NCBI GenBank assembly: GCA_902624195.1
Contig: CACNWV010000008.1
Coordinates: 1 to 59,538, forward strand
Length of the DNA: 59,538 nucleotides
Origin: an uncultured Pelagibacteraceae bacterium
GTDB taxonomy: Bacteria > Pseudomonadota > Alphaproteobacteria > Pelagibacterales > Pelagibacteraceae
Reading direction: 5' to 3'
Under the pieces are notes generated by a model. The model was not told the origin of the DNA and made no database searches. It saw only the letters and a list, made by a program, of their open reading frames with translations. Each line of letters begins with the position of its first letter. The stretch's first letter is position 1. Below, one piece after another: positions 16,585-25,149 of the stretch. The translations under genes and the position numbers were made by a program.

Positions 16585-17207
16585 TAATGCTCAAAAATAT
16601 CTTGCTTGAAACCCTTTTGATCTAATTCAACTCTAGTATTCAAAAAGGCTATACAACTTTTAAATAGATCCATTCTTTTCTCTCTTAAAAGCATTTTTTC
16701 TAATTCAATTTTAATTTTATGTAAATAAATTACGTCGTTTGCTGCATACTCTAGCTGTTTATCTGAAAGATCATCAATATCTTTATTCCAATCGCTACTG
16801 CCATACCTTTTATCTAAAGATTTGTTGCAAAACTCCTGAACTAAATTTTTTAATCCGTGAGAGTCAGTATACGTTCTCACAATCTTAGACGCAATTTTTG
16901 TATCAAATATATTTCTAAGTTTACATTTAAGAAAATATTCTAAAGCATTTTTATCAAATCTTAAAAAATGACCAATTTTTAAGATTTTATCATTTTCTAA
17001 AACTGATACTAAATTTGGGGCTTTATAATTGTTTTTATTTGGTTGAATTATAAAAATATTTTGTTTCTCATCGCAAATTTGAATTAGACTTAACTTATCC
17101 CTCTCAGGTATTTGTAATCCTGTAGCTTCTGTGTCGATTGCAACACTACCTTTTAATGAGTCGGCAATTTCTGTAGTTATGTCCCCTTTAATCTTAGTTA
17201 TTTTCAT
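16584..17207 (-). CDS. Ribonuclease D-like 3'-5' exonuclease
   Basis: DEDD-type exonuclease of about 207 residues: VAIDTEATGLQ (Exo I), KIGHFLRFDKNAL (Exo II) and YAANDVIYLHKI (Exo III, DEDDy). It lacks the HRDC domains of full-length E. coli RNase D, as is common in alphaproteobacteria. The ATG at 17207 is chosen. An upstream in-frame start at 17246 would overlap the start of the divergent gene and add a stretch with no family similarity. The gene touches kdsD by one base. It probably trims RNA; the substrate cannot be read from sequence. Confidence 0.88.
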   Translation of the reverse strand: MKITKIKGDITTEIADSLKGSVAIDTEATGLQIPERDKLSLIQICDEKQNIFIIQPNKNNYKAPNLVSVLENDKILKIGHFLRFDKNALEYFLKCKLRNIFDTKIASKIVRTYTDSHGLKNLVQEFCNKSLDKRYGSSDWNKDIDDLSDKQLEYAANDVIYLHKIKIELEKMLLREKRMDLFKSCIAFLNTRVELDQKGFKQDIFEH

Positions 17208-17224
17208 ATATAACTCTAAATACC

Positions 17225-18166
17225 ATGAAAAATCATATTTGCACAATTTTAGGTGGTGGTGGATTTATAGGTCGATATCTTGTTCGAAATTTGACCAAGA
17301 AAAACTATAGGTGCATTATTACCACAAGAAAAGCCTTTCAGAAAGGCTATTTAAAGACACAAGCTACGCCAGGAGCTATAGAATTATTAGATTGGAGTCC
17401 AAACAATTTTAACGATCTCGAAGAAGCAATAAAAAACTCTGATGTTGTCGTAAACCTAATCGGTATTCTCTTTGAAACTAGAAAGCAAAAATTTTTTAAT
17501 ATTCATAGCAAAATTCCCGAGGCAGTATCTAAAATTTGCTCAAACTCTGATGTAAAAAAATTTATTCATGTTAGCGCAATTGGTGCTAATGAAAATTCAA
17601 AATCTCTATATCAAAAATCAAAACGTCATGGTGAAATTAATGCATTTAAAAATTTTGATAAAACAGTCGTAATAAGACCAAGCGTTGTTTGTGGTGCTGA
17701 AGATAATTTTACAAACTTATTTTCTAAATTAAGCATGCTTCCAATAATCCCAGTTGTGGGAATCAATTATAAATTCCAGCCAATTTTAGTCTCTGATGTT
17801 GCCGATGCAATTGTAAAAGCAATTGAAGTAAAAAATAATGAGAGAAAAATTTACGAATTAGGTGGACCAAAAAAAATTAGTTTTGGAGAAATGGTAAAAT
17901 CTATTTTAAACACAATAAATAAAAAACGATTAGTTGTCGAAATGCCAATGGCTTTAGCCAAAATTCAAAGTAGCATTACAGATTTGCTCCCTTTTCCTCC
18001 CATATTAACTAGAGATCAGTGTGAAATTTTATCTGAGGCTGATAATATTGTTTCTGAAGAGCATTTAAACATAAAAGATCTTAACATAGAGCCTGCTGAT
18101 GTAGAGGTAGAAATGAAAAAATGGCTATGGAGGTATAAAGATGGCGGTCAGTTTGCGAAAGTTTAA
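17225..18166 (+). CDS. NAD(P)-binding complex I NDUFA9-like / epimerase-family protein
   Basis: Rossmann-fold short-chain reductase relative of 313 residues. The nucleotide-binding motif is LGGGGFIGRYLV at the N-terminus, with DVVVNLIGILFE, FIHVSAIGA and VIRPSVVCGAEDNFTNLF following. This pattern is that of the NDUFA9-like atypical SDR group, in which the catalytic tyrosine motif is lost and the protein assists complex I. It starts 17 bases from the divergent exonuclease gene. A -10-like TATAAC lies at 17209-17214. An SMR-like gene follows after 3 bases. Confidence 0.82.
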   Translation: MKNHICTILGGGGFIGRYLVRNLTKKNYRCIITTRKAFQKGYLKTQATPGAIELLDWSPNNFNDLEEAIKNSDVVVNLIGILFETRKQKFFNIHSKIPEAVSKICSNSDVKKFIHVSAIGANENSKSLYQKSKRHGEINAFKNFDKTVVIRPSVVCGAEDNFTNLFSKLSMLPIIPVVGINYKFQPILVSDVADAIVKAIEVKNNERKIYELGGPKKISFGEMVKSILNTINKKRLVVEMPMALAKIQSSITDLLPFPPILTRDQCEILSEADNIVSEEHLNIKDLNIEPADVEVEMKKWLWRYKDGGQFAKV

Positions 18167-18169
18167 TTA

Positions 18170-18514
18170 ATGAAAAGCCTCAACTTATTTTCAGGTTATA
18201 TTTATCTAATAATTGCAGTTATCTTAGGCATAGCCTCTAATGGATTTCTTAAAACCACTGAGAGCTTCACAAAAATAACCCCAACTATATTTTGTATCAT
18301 TAGTATAGTTGCATGCATATTTTGTTTGTCCAGAGCAATGAGTATTATTCCTGTAGGATTTACTTATGCAACATATGGAGCCTTGACAATTACAGCTGTA
18401 ACTTTATTTGGTATTTTCAAATATGATCAAACCCCTAACCTTTATGGAATAATTGGTCTAACTTTAATAATTACGGGCGTAGTACTATTGAATATTTTTG
18501 GAAAATTAAAATAA
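18170..18514 (+). CDS. Small multidrug resistance (SMR)-like four-helix membrane protein lacking the key glutamate
   Basis: A 114-residue protein with four predicted membrane helices, aligning by eye to EmrE/SugE: YIYLIIAVILGIASNGFLK, ESFTKITPTIF, IIPVGFTYATYGAL and IIGLTLIITGVVLLN. The membrane glutamate of SMR pumps (Glu14 in EmrE) falls on Gly20, and the EmrE Trp63 position is a Tyr. Proton-coupled drug export by the usual mechanism is therefore unlikely. It is 3 bases downstream of the NDUFA9-like gene. It might pair with another subunit or move a different solute; function unknown. Confidence 0.7.
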   Translation: MKSLNLFSGYIYLIIAVILGIASNGFLKTTESFTKITPTIFCIISIVACIFCLSRAMSIIPVGFTYATYGALTITAVTLFGIFKYDQTPNLYGIIGLTLIITGVVLLNIFGKLK

Positions 18515-18607
18515 AACCTCAGGTAGAATTTAATTTTTTTTATCAGACTCCTCTTTACATATTATTTATGCTAGCTTTTTTTCTTTTAAAAAAAACGGGG
18601 GACATTT

Positions 18608-19924
18608 ATGACGAAAAAAATAAAAGCAATAATTGCTTCGTTAGCTCTTTTCGCGATGTTTGCGGGAACAGCTGCCCAAGCAAAAGTAGAAATACAGTGG
18701 TGGCATGCTTTTGGTGGAAGACTTGGCGAATTACTTGATGAACAAGTTAACAAGTTTAATGCATCACAAGATAAATACACTGTAGTTCACACAAGAAAAG
18801 GTAACTATTCAGAAACTCTTAATGCTGGTATCGCCGCATTTAGAGCTGGACAACATCCAAATATACTTATGGTATTTGAAGTTGGAACGGCAAGTTTAAT
18901 GGCAGCAAAAGGAGCTTATGTTCCAATGTACCAACTTATGAAAGATGCTGGTCAAAAGTTTAATCCAAAAGGATTTGTTTCTGCTGTAAGTGGTTATTAC
19001 ACTACTACTGATGGCAAAATGTTATCAATGCCGTATAACTCTTCAACGCCTGTTCTTTGGGTAAATAAAGATTTAATGAAAAAAGCAGGTTTGGATCCGG
19101 AAATGGATTTAAGTACTTGGAAAAGAGTTGGAAATGCTCTTGATGCAGCAAAAGCGAAAGGTATTGATATGCCTTTCTGTACTTGTTGGCACAGTTGGGT
19201 TCATCTTGAGAATTTTTCAGCCTATCACAACATACCATTTGCAACTAAAGCTAATGGATTTGCTGGATTAGATACTGAGTTGGCATTCAACAGCCCGGTT
19301 CATATCAAACATATTCAAACTTTAGGTAAATGGGCACAAGAGGGTAAATTTAAGTATATGGGTAGAAGAAATGAGGCCGGTAAAAATTTTAGAGCCGGTG
19401 AATGTATGTTAATGACAGAGTCTTCTGCTGGTTATGCTGGTATCAAAAAACAAGCAAAATTTGAATTTGGTATTAGACATTTACCTTACTATGGAGCAAC
19501 TGAAGCACCTCAAAATACAATTATTGGTGGCTCATCTTTATGGGCATTATCTGGAAAATCCAAAGAAGAAAATAAAGCAACAGCTGCTTTTTTAGCTTTC
19601 TTATCAAGAACTGATATTCAAGCTAAATGGCACCAAGATACTGGTTACCTAGGTGTTACAACTGCAGCCGCTAAAAAAACTAAAAGTTCAGGTTTTTACA
19701 AATCAAATCCTGGAACTGATTTAGCTGGAATACAGATGATGAGAAATAAAGTTACTCAAAACTCTAAAGGCTTACGTCTAGGATCTTTTGATCAGATAAG
19801 AGGTATTATCGATGAAGAGATGGAAGGAGTTTACAGCGGTAAGAAAACTGCTCAAGTAGCTTTAGATAGTGCTGTAAGAAGAGGCAATGTTCTTTTAAGA
19901 AGATTTGAAAGAGCGAATAAATAA
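18608..19924 (+). CDS. ugpB: sn-Glycerol-3-phosphate ABC transporter substrate-binding protein UgpB
   Basis: Periplasmic binding protein of 438 residues with a signal peptide (MTKKIKAIIASLALFAMFAG, cleavage near AQA). The mature protein begins KVEIQWWHAFGGRLGELLDE, typical of UgpB, and the sugar-binding fold continues with PNILMVFEVGTASLM, MPFNSSTPV-like MPYNSSTPV and GGSSLWAL. It captures glycerol-3-phosphate or its diesters for the ugpAEC permease. A purine-rich GGGGGA precedes the ATG. A perfect GC-rich hairpin lies just after the stop, before ugpA, which may raise ugpB mRNA over the permease genes. Confidence 0.93.
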   Translation: MTKKIKAIIASLALFAMFAGTAAQAKVEIQWWHAFGGRLGELLDEQVNKFNASQDKYTVVHTRKGNYSETLNAGIAAFRAGQHPNILMVFEVGTASLMAAKGAYVPMYQLMKDAGQKFNPKGFVSAVSGYYTTTDGKMLSMPYNSSTPVLWVNKDLMKKAGLDPEMDLSTWKRVGNALDAAKAKGIDMPFCTCWHSWVHLENFSAYHNIPFATKANGFAGLDTELAFNSPVHIKHIQTLGKWAQEGKFKYMGRRNEAGKNFRAGECMLMTESSAGYAGIKKQAKFEFGIRHLPYYGATEAPQNTIIGGSSLWALSGKSKEENKATAAFLAFLSRTDIQAKWHQDTGYLGVTTAAAKKTKSSGFYKSNPGTDLAGIQMMRNKVTQNSKGLRLGSFDQIRGIIDEEMEGVYSGKKTAQVALDSAVRRGNVLLRRFERANK

Positions 19925-19936
19925 ATCAATTTAATT

Positions 19937-19960
19937 TACTAGGGGCGGAAGCCCCTAGTA
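19937..19960 (+). promoter_or_regulatory. Perfect 10-bp inverted repeat between ugpB and ugpA
   Basis: TACTAGGGGC (19937-19946), a GGAA loop, then GCCCCTAGTA (19951-19960). It begins 13 bases after the ugpB stop and ends 16 bases before the ugpA start. No T-run follows, so it is not a classic terminator. By position it resembles hairpins that protect a binding-protein mRNA from 3' decay in other ABC operons. The GC content is high for this genome. Confidence 0.75.
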
Positions 19961-19976
19961 ACATTCTTAAAGTTAA

Positions 19977-20858
19977 ATGGAAAAAAGAGTTTTTTTTAAA
20001 GGCTGGTGGTTACCAGCACTATTAGTTGCACCTCAACTACTGATTTCTTTTGTTTTCTTTTTTTATCCTTCAGGCCAAGCCATTTGGAATTCTTTATTTT
20101 TACCAGATCCTTTTGGACTTAAAACAGAATTTGTAGGTCTAGATAATTTTAGATTTTTATTATCTGATCCTTATTATTTAGCAAGTTTTAAAACTACAAT
20201 TATTTTTTCAACAGCAGTATCAGTTTCATCTATGGCTTTAGGTTTATATTTAGCCGCGTTAGCAGATCGATTAATTAAAGGAGCTGGCGTTTATCAAACA
20301 TTATTAATTTGGCCTTATGCTATAGCACCAGCGATTGCGGGAGTTTTATGGTTATTCATGTTTAATGGCAATATTGGTTTGGCATCTTATTATCTTAAAG
20401 CTTTAGGTTATGAATGGAATCATACTTTAAAAGGTGATCAAGCAATGTTTCTTGTTATCTTAGCCTCATCCTGGGGAAGAATAAGCTATAACTTTTTATT
20501 TTTTTTAGCAGGACTACAAGCTATTCCAAAATCAATTATTGAGGCAGCAGCTATAGATGGAGCCAGTTTTTGGAAACGATTTGGTACAATTGTAATACCA
20601 CTGCTTTCACCAATTACATTTTTTTTATTAGTAGTAAATATTGTCTATGCTTTCTTTGATACTTTTGGAGTAATACATACAATCACTTCAGGCGGACCTG
20701 AACAATCGACCACAATACTTGTATATAAAGTATTTTCAGATGGCTTCGTAAGCCAAGACCTAGGATCAAGTGCAGCTCAATCTGTAATTCTACTAGTTTT
20801 AGTCGGAATTTTAACCGTCATTCAATTTAAATATATAGAGAGAAAGGTTCATTATTAA
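19977..20858 (+). CDS. ugpA: sn-Glycerol-3-phosphate ABC transporter permease UgpA
   Basis: Inner-membrane permease of 293 residues with about six helices. The ATPase-contact EAA loop reads EAAAIDGASFWKRFGTIVIPLL (cytoplasmic coupling helix). The N-terminus MEKRVFFKGWWLPALLVAPQ is typical of UgpA. It lies between the ugpB hairpin and ugpE, sharing one base with ugpE (ATG right after the last codon), so translation is coupled. Confidence 0.92.
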   Translation: MEKRVFFKGWWLPALLVAPQLLISFVFFFYPSGQAIWNSLFLPDPFGLKTEFVGLDNFRFLLSDPYYLASFKTTIIFSTAVSVSSMALGLYLAALADRLIKGAGVYQTLLIWPYAIAPAIAGVLWLFMFNGNIGLASYYLKALGYEWNHTLKGDQAMFLVILASSWGRISYNFLFFLAGLQAIPKSIIEAAAIDGASFWKRFGTIVIPLLSPITFFLLVVNIVYAFFDTFGVIHTITSGGPEQSTTILVYKVFSDGFVSQDLGSSAAQSVILLVLVGILTVIQFKYIERKVHY

Positions 20859-21712
20859 TGGTTGAGAAAAAGAGATCAGGATACTGGTTAACACACTTTG
20901 GATTAATTCTAGGCGTGTTATTCATTTTCTTTCCAGTTTGGTTAACTTTTGTTGCATCAACAGTTACCCAAGACGCAATAATACAACCACCATTACCGAT
21001 AATACCTGGTGGAGAATTCTTTGAAAATTATGCAAACGCTTTGTTTAGGGGAGCTCCTGAGGGTTATGGGGCTAGAGTTCCTGTTATGCAAATGATGATT
21101 AATTCAGCAATTATGGCTATAGGAATTACTGTTGGAAAAATTGTAATTTCTTTATTATCAGCTTTTGCGTTTGTGTATTTTAGATTTCCATTTAGAAATT
21201 TATGTTTTTGGTTAATCTTTATTACTCTAATGCTTCCAGTAGAAGTAAGAATAGTTCCTACCTATGAAGTTGTTGCCAATTTAAATTTATTAAACTCTTA
21301 CACAGGATTAATCTTTCCATTAATTGCATCAGCAACAGCAACTTTTTTATTTAGGCAATTTTTTATGACTATTCCAGATGAAATGGTTGAAGCAGCTAGA
21401 ATGGATGGATGCAGCCCTATGCGTTTCTTTATAGATATATTAGTACCCATAAGCAAAACCAACATAGCAGCTCTATTTGTAATCTTATTTATTTTTGGTT
21501 GGAACCAATATTTATGGCCACTCTTAATGACAACCGATCCGGACATGCAAACTATTGTAATGGCAATAGACTCAATGATACCAACAGGAGATGACTTTGC
21601 TCATTGGCCAACGATTATGGCAACAGCAATGCTGGCTATGGTGCCTCCAGTAATAATAGTGGTAAGTATGCAAAAGTTTTTTGTTAAAGGATTATTAGAA
21701 AGCGATAAATAA
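20858..21712 (+). CDS. ugpE: sn-Glycerol-3-phosphate ABC transporter permease UgpE
   Basis: Second permease subunit, 284 residues, about six membrane helices. Its EAA loop is EAARMDGCSPMRFFIDILVPIS, and FIFGWNQYLWPLLMTTDPDMQT is characteristic of UgpE. It pairs with UgpA to form the membrane channel. It overlaps ugpA and ugpC by one base each, indicating one polycistronic message. Confidence 0.92.
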   Translation: MVEKKRSGYWLTHFGLILGVLFIFFPVWLTFVASTVTQDAIIQPPLPIIPGGEFFENYANALFRGAPEGYGARVPVMQMMINSAIMAIGITVGKIVISLLSAFAFVYFRFPFRNLCFWLIFITLMLPVEVRIVPTYEVVANLNLLNSYTGLIFPLIASATATFLFRQFFMTIPDEMVEAARMDGCSPMRFFIDILVPISKTNIAALFVILFIFGWNQYLWPLLMTTDPDMQTIVMAIDSMIPTGDDFAHWPTIMATAMLAMVPPVIIVVSMQKFFVKGLLESDK

Positions 21713-22767
21713 TGTCTCAAATTAGTCTACAAAATTTAAAAAAATCTTTCGGAAAAACTCAGGTTATCCATGATCTAAGTATTGATGTGAAAGATGGTGA
21801 GCTAATTGTAATTGTAGGTCCCTCGGGATGTGGAAAATCAACTTTGTTAAGAATGGTTGCTGGTCTCGAGGACGCTAATGAAGGAAATATTTTAATCGAT
21901 AATAAAAAAGTAAATGAGCTTGAACCCATGGAGCGAAATATTGCTATGGTGTTCCAAAATTATGCTCTTTATCCTCACATGTCTGTTTTTGGTAACATGG
22001 CTTATGGTTTAAAGATTGCAAAAGTGCCAAAGGAGGAAATTGAATCAAGAGTTCAAAAAGCTGCTGAAATTTTAGAGCTTGGAGAATTATTAGAGAGAAA
22101 ACCCAATCAATTATCAGGTGGACAACGACAAAGAGTTGCGATGGGAAGAGCAATTGTAAGAAATCCTGTAGCTTTTTTATTTGATGAACCTTTATCAAAT
22201 CTAGACGCAAAATTGAGAGTTCAAATGAGATTAGAGATAAAAAAACTCCAAACTCAACTAAAAACTACTTCTCTTTATGTAACACATGATCAAGTTGAAG
22301 CTATGACATTAGCTGATCGTATGATTGTAATGAACGAAGGAAATGTTGAACATATAGGAACGCCTTTAGAAGTTTATACAAAACCTAGAACTTTATTCAC
22401 TGCTCAATTTATTGGAAGTCCCGCAATGAATATATTAAAAGGTAATTGTCAAAATGATAAAGTGATTTTTGCAAATAAAGCTTCACTTTCTATAAATTCA
22501 AAATTTAATGGACCAGTTAATGTAGGGATGCGACCTGAAGATTTTGAATTAGATCAAAATGGCCCAATCAAGTTAAAAGTTGATCTTGTAGAACTGATTG
22601 GAGCTAATACACTTATTCATGGTAAACTTGAAAATAGTAATGAAATTTTAGTTGCAAGTATCTCAGGTGTTGTTAAAGAGGACACTATTGGAAAAAATAT
22701 AAATCTTTCCATTCAAAATGACAAACTACACTTGTTTGATACTATTACTGATTTGAGGATTAATTGA
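21712..22767 (+). CDS. ugpC: sn-Glycerol-3-phosphate ABC transporter ATPase UgpC
   Basis: ATPase of the carbohydrate-uptake CUT1 type, 351 residues. Walker A is GPSGCGKST, the Q-loop is MVFQNYALYPHMSV, the signature is LSGGQRQR and Walker B is FLFDEPLSNLDAKLR, with the H-loop in YVTHDQVEAMT. A C-terminal TOBE-type domain (GPVNVGMRPEDFEL onward) is present. It follows ugpE in the same operon; ugpQ starts inside its stop codon region. Confidence 0.93.
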   Translation: MSQISLQNLKKSFGKTQVIHDLSIDVKDGELIVIVGPSGCGKSTLLRMVAGLEDANEGNILIDNKKVNELEPMERNIAMVFQNYALYPHMSVFGNMAYGLKIAKVPKEEIESRVQKAAEILELGELLERKPNQLSGGQRQRVAMGRAIVRNPVAFLFDEPLSNLDAKLRVQMRLEIKKLQTQLKTTSLYVTHDQVEAMTLADRMIVMNEGNVEHIGTPLEVYTKPRTLFTAQFIGSPAMNILKGNCQNDKVIFANKASLSINSKFNGPVNVGMRPEDFELDQNGPIKLKVDLVELIGANTLIHGKLENSNEILVASISGVVKEDTIGKNINLSIQNDKLHLFDTITDLRIN

Positions 22768-23696
22768 TCAATCCATTTTTAACGAAACCTAACTACATAA
22801 GAATATATGGCCACAGGGGAGCTAGAGGCGATATTGTTGAAAACTCAATCTCTGGTTTTAAATATACTTTTGATCTAGGTATAAAAGCTGTTGAATTCGA
22901 CGTAGTTATTTCAAAAGATAATATTCCAATAATATTTCATGATTACAGATTAAATCCTGATTTAGTTAAAGATGCCTCAGGACACTGGATTACAGATAAA
23001 AGTATGAAATTATTAGAGTTAACTTATGAGGAAATTAGCAAGTATAATATTGAGAGTATAAAGCCCGAAACAAAGTATGCAAAAAGATTTAAAAATCAAA
23101 AATCTTCCAAAGATGAAAAAATTCCAAAATTAATTGATTTTTTTAAATTAGTTACTCAAGAGAACTATAAAGACGTGTTTTTAAATCTAGAAATTAAATC
23201 AACTCCTATACAAGAAAACGTAACTCCAGATCCAGAGAAAATGGTTTCCTTAATTCTTAAAGATATTAAAAATTTTAAGCTTGAGGATAGAACTTTAATC
23301 ACTTCTTATGATTGGAGAATTTTATATGCACTTAAGAAACAAAATCCAAATATTTTAAGAGGATTTATTACACTTCAACAAGGTCTTTCAATAACTAAAA
23401 AGAATATTTATGAGAACTCTCCATGGATGGTTAAAAATTATCCAATGGAAGAATTGTTTTTGCTACCTAATATTATTAAATCATTAGAGGGCCATGTTTG
23501 GAGCGCTTTCTACCGCGATGTTACAAAACAAAATGTAGAATTAGCTCATAAACATGGTCTAGCAACTTGTGTTTGGACAGTAAATAAAGAAAAAGATATT
23601 GTTAGGATGATCGAGTACGGAGTTGACGGAATTATCACTGACTATCCAAAAAAAGTTCAAGAAATTTGCAAATCTAAAAATATTTCCTGGTTTTAG
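22764..23696 (+). CDS. ugpQ: Glycerophosphodiester phosphodiesterase
   Basis: Cytoplasmic enzyme (310 residues) that splits glycerophosphodiesters into glycerol-3-phosphate and alcohol, matching the transporter encoded just upstream. Catalytic motifs are IYGHRGARGDIVENS, EFDVVISKDNIPIIFHD and the closing GVDGIITDYPKK. There is no signal peptide. The start is a TTG at 22764 overlapping the ugpC TGA by 4 bases, which couples translation; no ATG gives the full N-terminal motif. Its presence suggests that intact diesters are imported. Confidence 0.9.
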   Translation: MINPFLTKPNYIRIYGHRGARGDIVENSISGFKYTFDLGIKAVEFDVVISKDNIPIIFHDYRLNPDLVKDASGHWITDKSMKLLELTYEEISKYNIESIKPETKYAKRFKNQKSSKDEKIPKLIDFFKLVTQENYKDVFLNLEIKSTPIQENVTPDPEKMVSLILKDIKNFKLEDRTLITSYDWRILYALKKQNPNILRGFITLQQGLSITKKNIYENSPWMVKNYPMEELFLLPNIIKSLEGHVWSAFYRDVTKQNVELAHKHGLATCVWTVNKEKDIVRMIEYGVDGIITDYPKKVQEICKSKNISWF

Positions 23697-23733
23697 GTCT
23701 GCTGCTACAAATTCACATACTCCCTAATCTAGT

Positions 23734-23762
23734 TTTAAACCTCTTAAAATTTCAGGTATAAT
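23734..23762 (+). promoter_or_regulatory. Candidate sigma-70 promoter directly in front of a small gene
   Basis: TTTAAA (23734-23739), 17 bases, then a perfect TATAAT (23757-23762). The expected transcript start coincides with the ATG at 23769, so the message may be leaderless. Confidence 0.5.
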
Positions 23763-23768
23763 ATAAGA

Positions 23769-24005
23769 ATGACATTATTATTTTTATCTTTGGCAGGTAT
23801 AATTGCTATAATAGTTATCCTTGTATCAGCTAAATTTATTAAAGCAGGATTTGACGCTAGAGGTGAAGTTAAAGAAGAACAAAGAAAAGAGAAACTTAAG
23901 CAAGAGGATGAAGATATTTTAGATGAATTAAAAAGAAAAGATTTATCCGAAAAAGATTTGAAAGACTTATACGATAAAATTCAAGATAAAAACAAAGATA
24001 ACTAA
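23769..24005 (+). CDS. Small single-pass membrane protein of unknown function
   Basis: A 78-residue protein. One N-terminal membrane helix (about residues 2-26, LLFLSLAGIIAIIVILVSAKF) is followed by a highly charged, probably coiled-coil tail rich in Glu, Lys and Asp. I recognise no family. It has its own good -10 element but no ribosome-binding site ahead of the ATG. It converges on the PiT-like gene with a 4-base overlap. It could be an accessory or scaffolding peptide, but nothing shows its role. Confidence 0.6.
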   Translation: MTLLFLSLAGIIAIIVILVSAKFIKAGFDARGEVKEEQRKEKLKQEDEDILDELKRKDLSEKDLKDLYDKIQDKNKDN

Positions 24006-24970
24006 AATAATCCTTGTGGAATAATGAAATAGTGAATCACTAGAACTATTGCCACTGAAACACTTAAACCAAAAAACATTTTTACAAAATCCTTACCAAT
24101 TAATGGGAACACATATTTGAATTTATATTCTTTGTTCATTGTTGAAATAGCAAGCTCCCTTCCACACAATAAACCTACAAACACCCATGTTGTTGACATT
24201 GGTAAATCATTTAACTCTTTAAAATAGTACAAAACTGCTGCATAGATTACATTTATAATTGTTGCTGATCTTGCGTATCTAGTTCCAGTTTTTTCTAATA
24301 CAACTTTTTGAATTGGTCCTCCGTGAATATAAAAGATATAAAATAGTAAGGCTGTAAAATACGCCATAACAATTAATAACAATGTTAGATCCAGCTGCCT
24401 CGGTAGAAATACTGCAATATTAGCTACGTCGTGAGATAACCAAACCCACCATAACCATCCAGACGTTACCCAAACTGAGTTACGCCAAAAAGAAATCCAT
24501 GTATCTCCTTTAACCTCATCTAGTTTTTCATTGATAAATTTGGAAACTACAATCCAGCATATGTAGGCAACTGTGGCTGCAATACCGTAGCCAACAATAC
24601 TTTTTACTAGCATTTTTTCCAAAACAATTGTTGAAGCAAATGCAGATAGAACTAAAAAAGTAGTCGAAACTGGAATACCAATTCTTGTTAATAATAAAAG
24701 AATAGCTGGTGCAACAGCGTGGTACCACTGAATTTCTTGATATGGAATTCTCGTTAATCTGCCATAAGAAATATCTCCATCATAATTGTACCATCCCCAA
24801 GCTAAAGCAAAAATCATAACTAATGAGGCTGATCCCGCTAGAATATACCAAGCAAACCACTTTTTCTTAGATGCAATAAATGTCCCTAAAGTTTGTATAG
24901 AGTCATTTGCTATTACACTGTAACCAGCAAGACCGAAACCAATTATTGTATACACTAAATTTATATCCAT
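24002..24970 (-). CDS. PiT-family (phosphate permease-like) membrane protein, divergent
   Basis: A 322-residue protein with about eight to ten membrane helices. Two internal repeats resemble the inorganic phosphate transporter family. The first carries ANDSIQTLGTF (GANDxxNxxGT is usual) and IPVSTTFLVLSAF. The second carries LSHDVANIAVF and LPMSTTWVFVGLL. The paired ND/D and P-x-STT features are the PiT hallmark, so an ion or phosphate permease is likely; the substrate is not proven. The ATG at 24970 is chosen over a GTG at 24982. It converges on the end of the ugp region, which would suit phosphorus uptake. Confidence 0.6.
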   Translation of the reverse strand: MDINLVYTIIGFGLAGYSVIANDSIQTLGTFIASKKKWFAWYILAGSASLVMIFALAWGWYNYDGDISYGRLTRIPYQEIQWYHAVAPAILLLLTRIGIPVSTTFLVLSAFASTIVLEKMLVKSIVGYGIAATVAYICWIVVSKFINEKLDEVKGDTWISFWRNSVWVTSGWLWWVWLSHDVANIAVFLPRQLDLTLLLIVMAYFTALLFYIFYIHGGPIQKVVLEKTGTRYARSATIINVIYAAVLYYFKELNDLPMSTTWVFVGLLCGRELAISTMNKEYKFKYVFPLIGKDFVKMFFGLSVSVAIVLVIHYFIIPQGLF

Positions 24971-25149
24971 AAGATGATTCACTTTATAACTTTCTAAAAA
25001 AGTTTGTCTATTGGGAAATTTATTTATTTTTTTTTGCTTTGAGCCTTGGATATTTTATAGAAATTTTTTTTTAAAAATCAAATTTTAAATATTTGATCCA
25101 CAAATTATCTTATATAATTAAATTTCACGGCCTAATTTCACGAGGTTAT

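Noticed and set aside
18515-18607. Pho box or clear sigma-70 promoter upstream of ugpB
   Set aside because: No direct repeat resembling CTGTCAT and no well-spaced hexamer pair; only AT-rich sequence and a good ribosome-binding site.
24983-25149. Riboswitch between the PiT-like gene and the 75-residue gene
   Set aside because: The interval repeats TTTCACG twice, but I find no aptamer core; the sequence is otherwise plain AT-rich.
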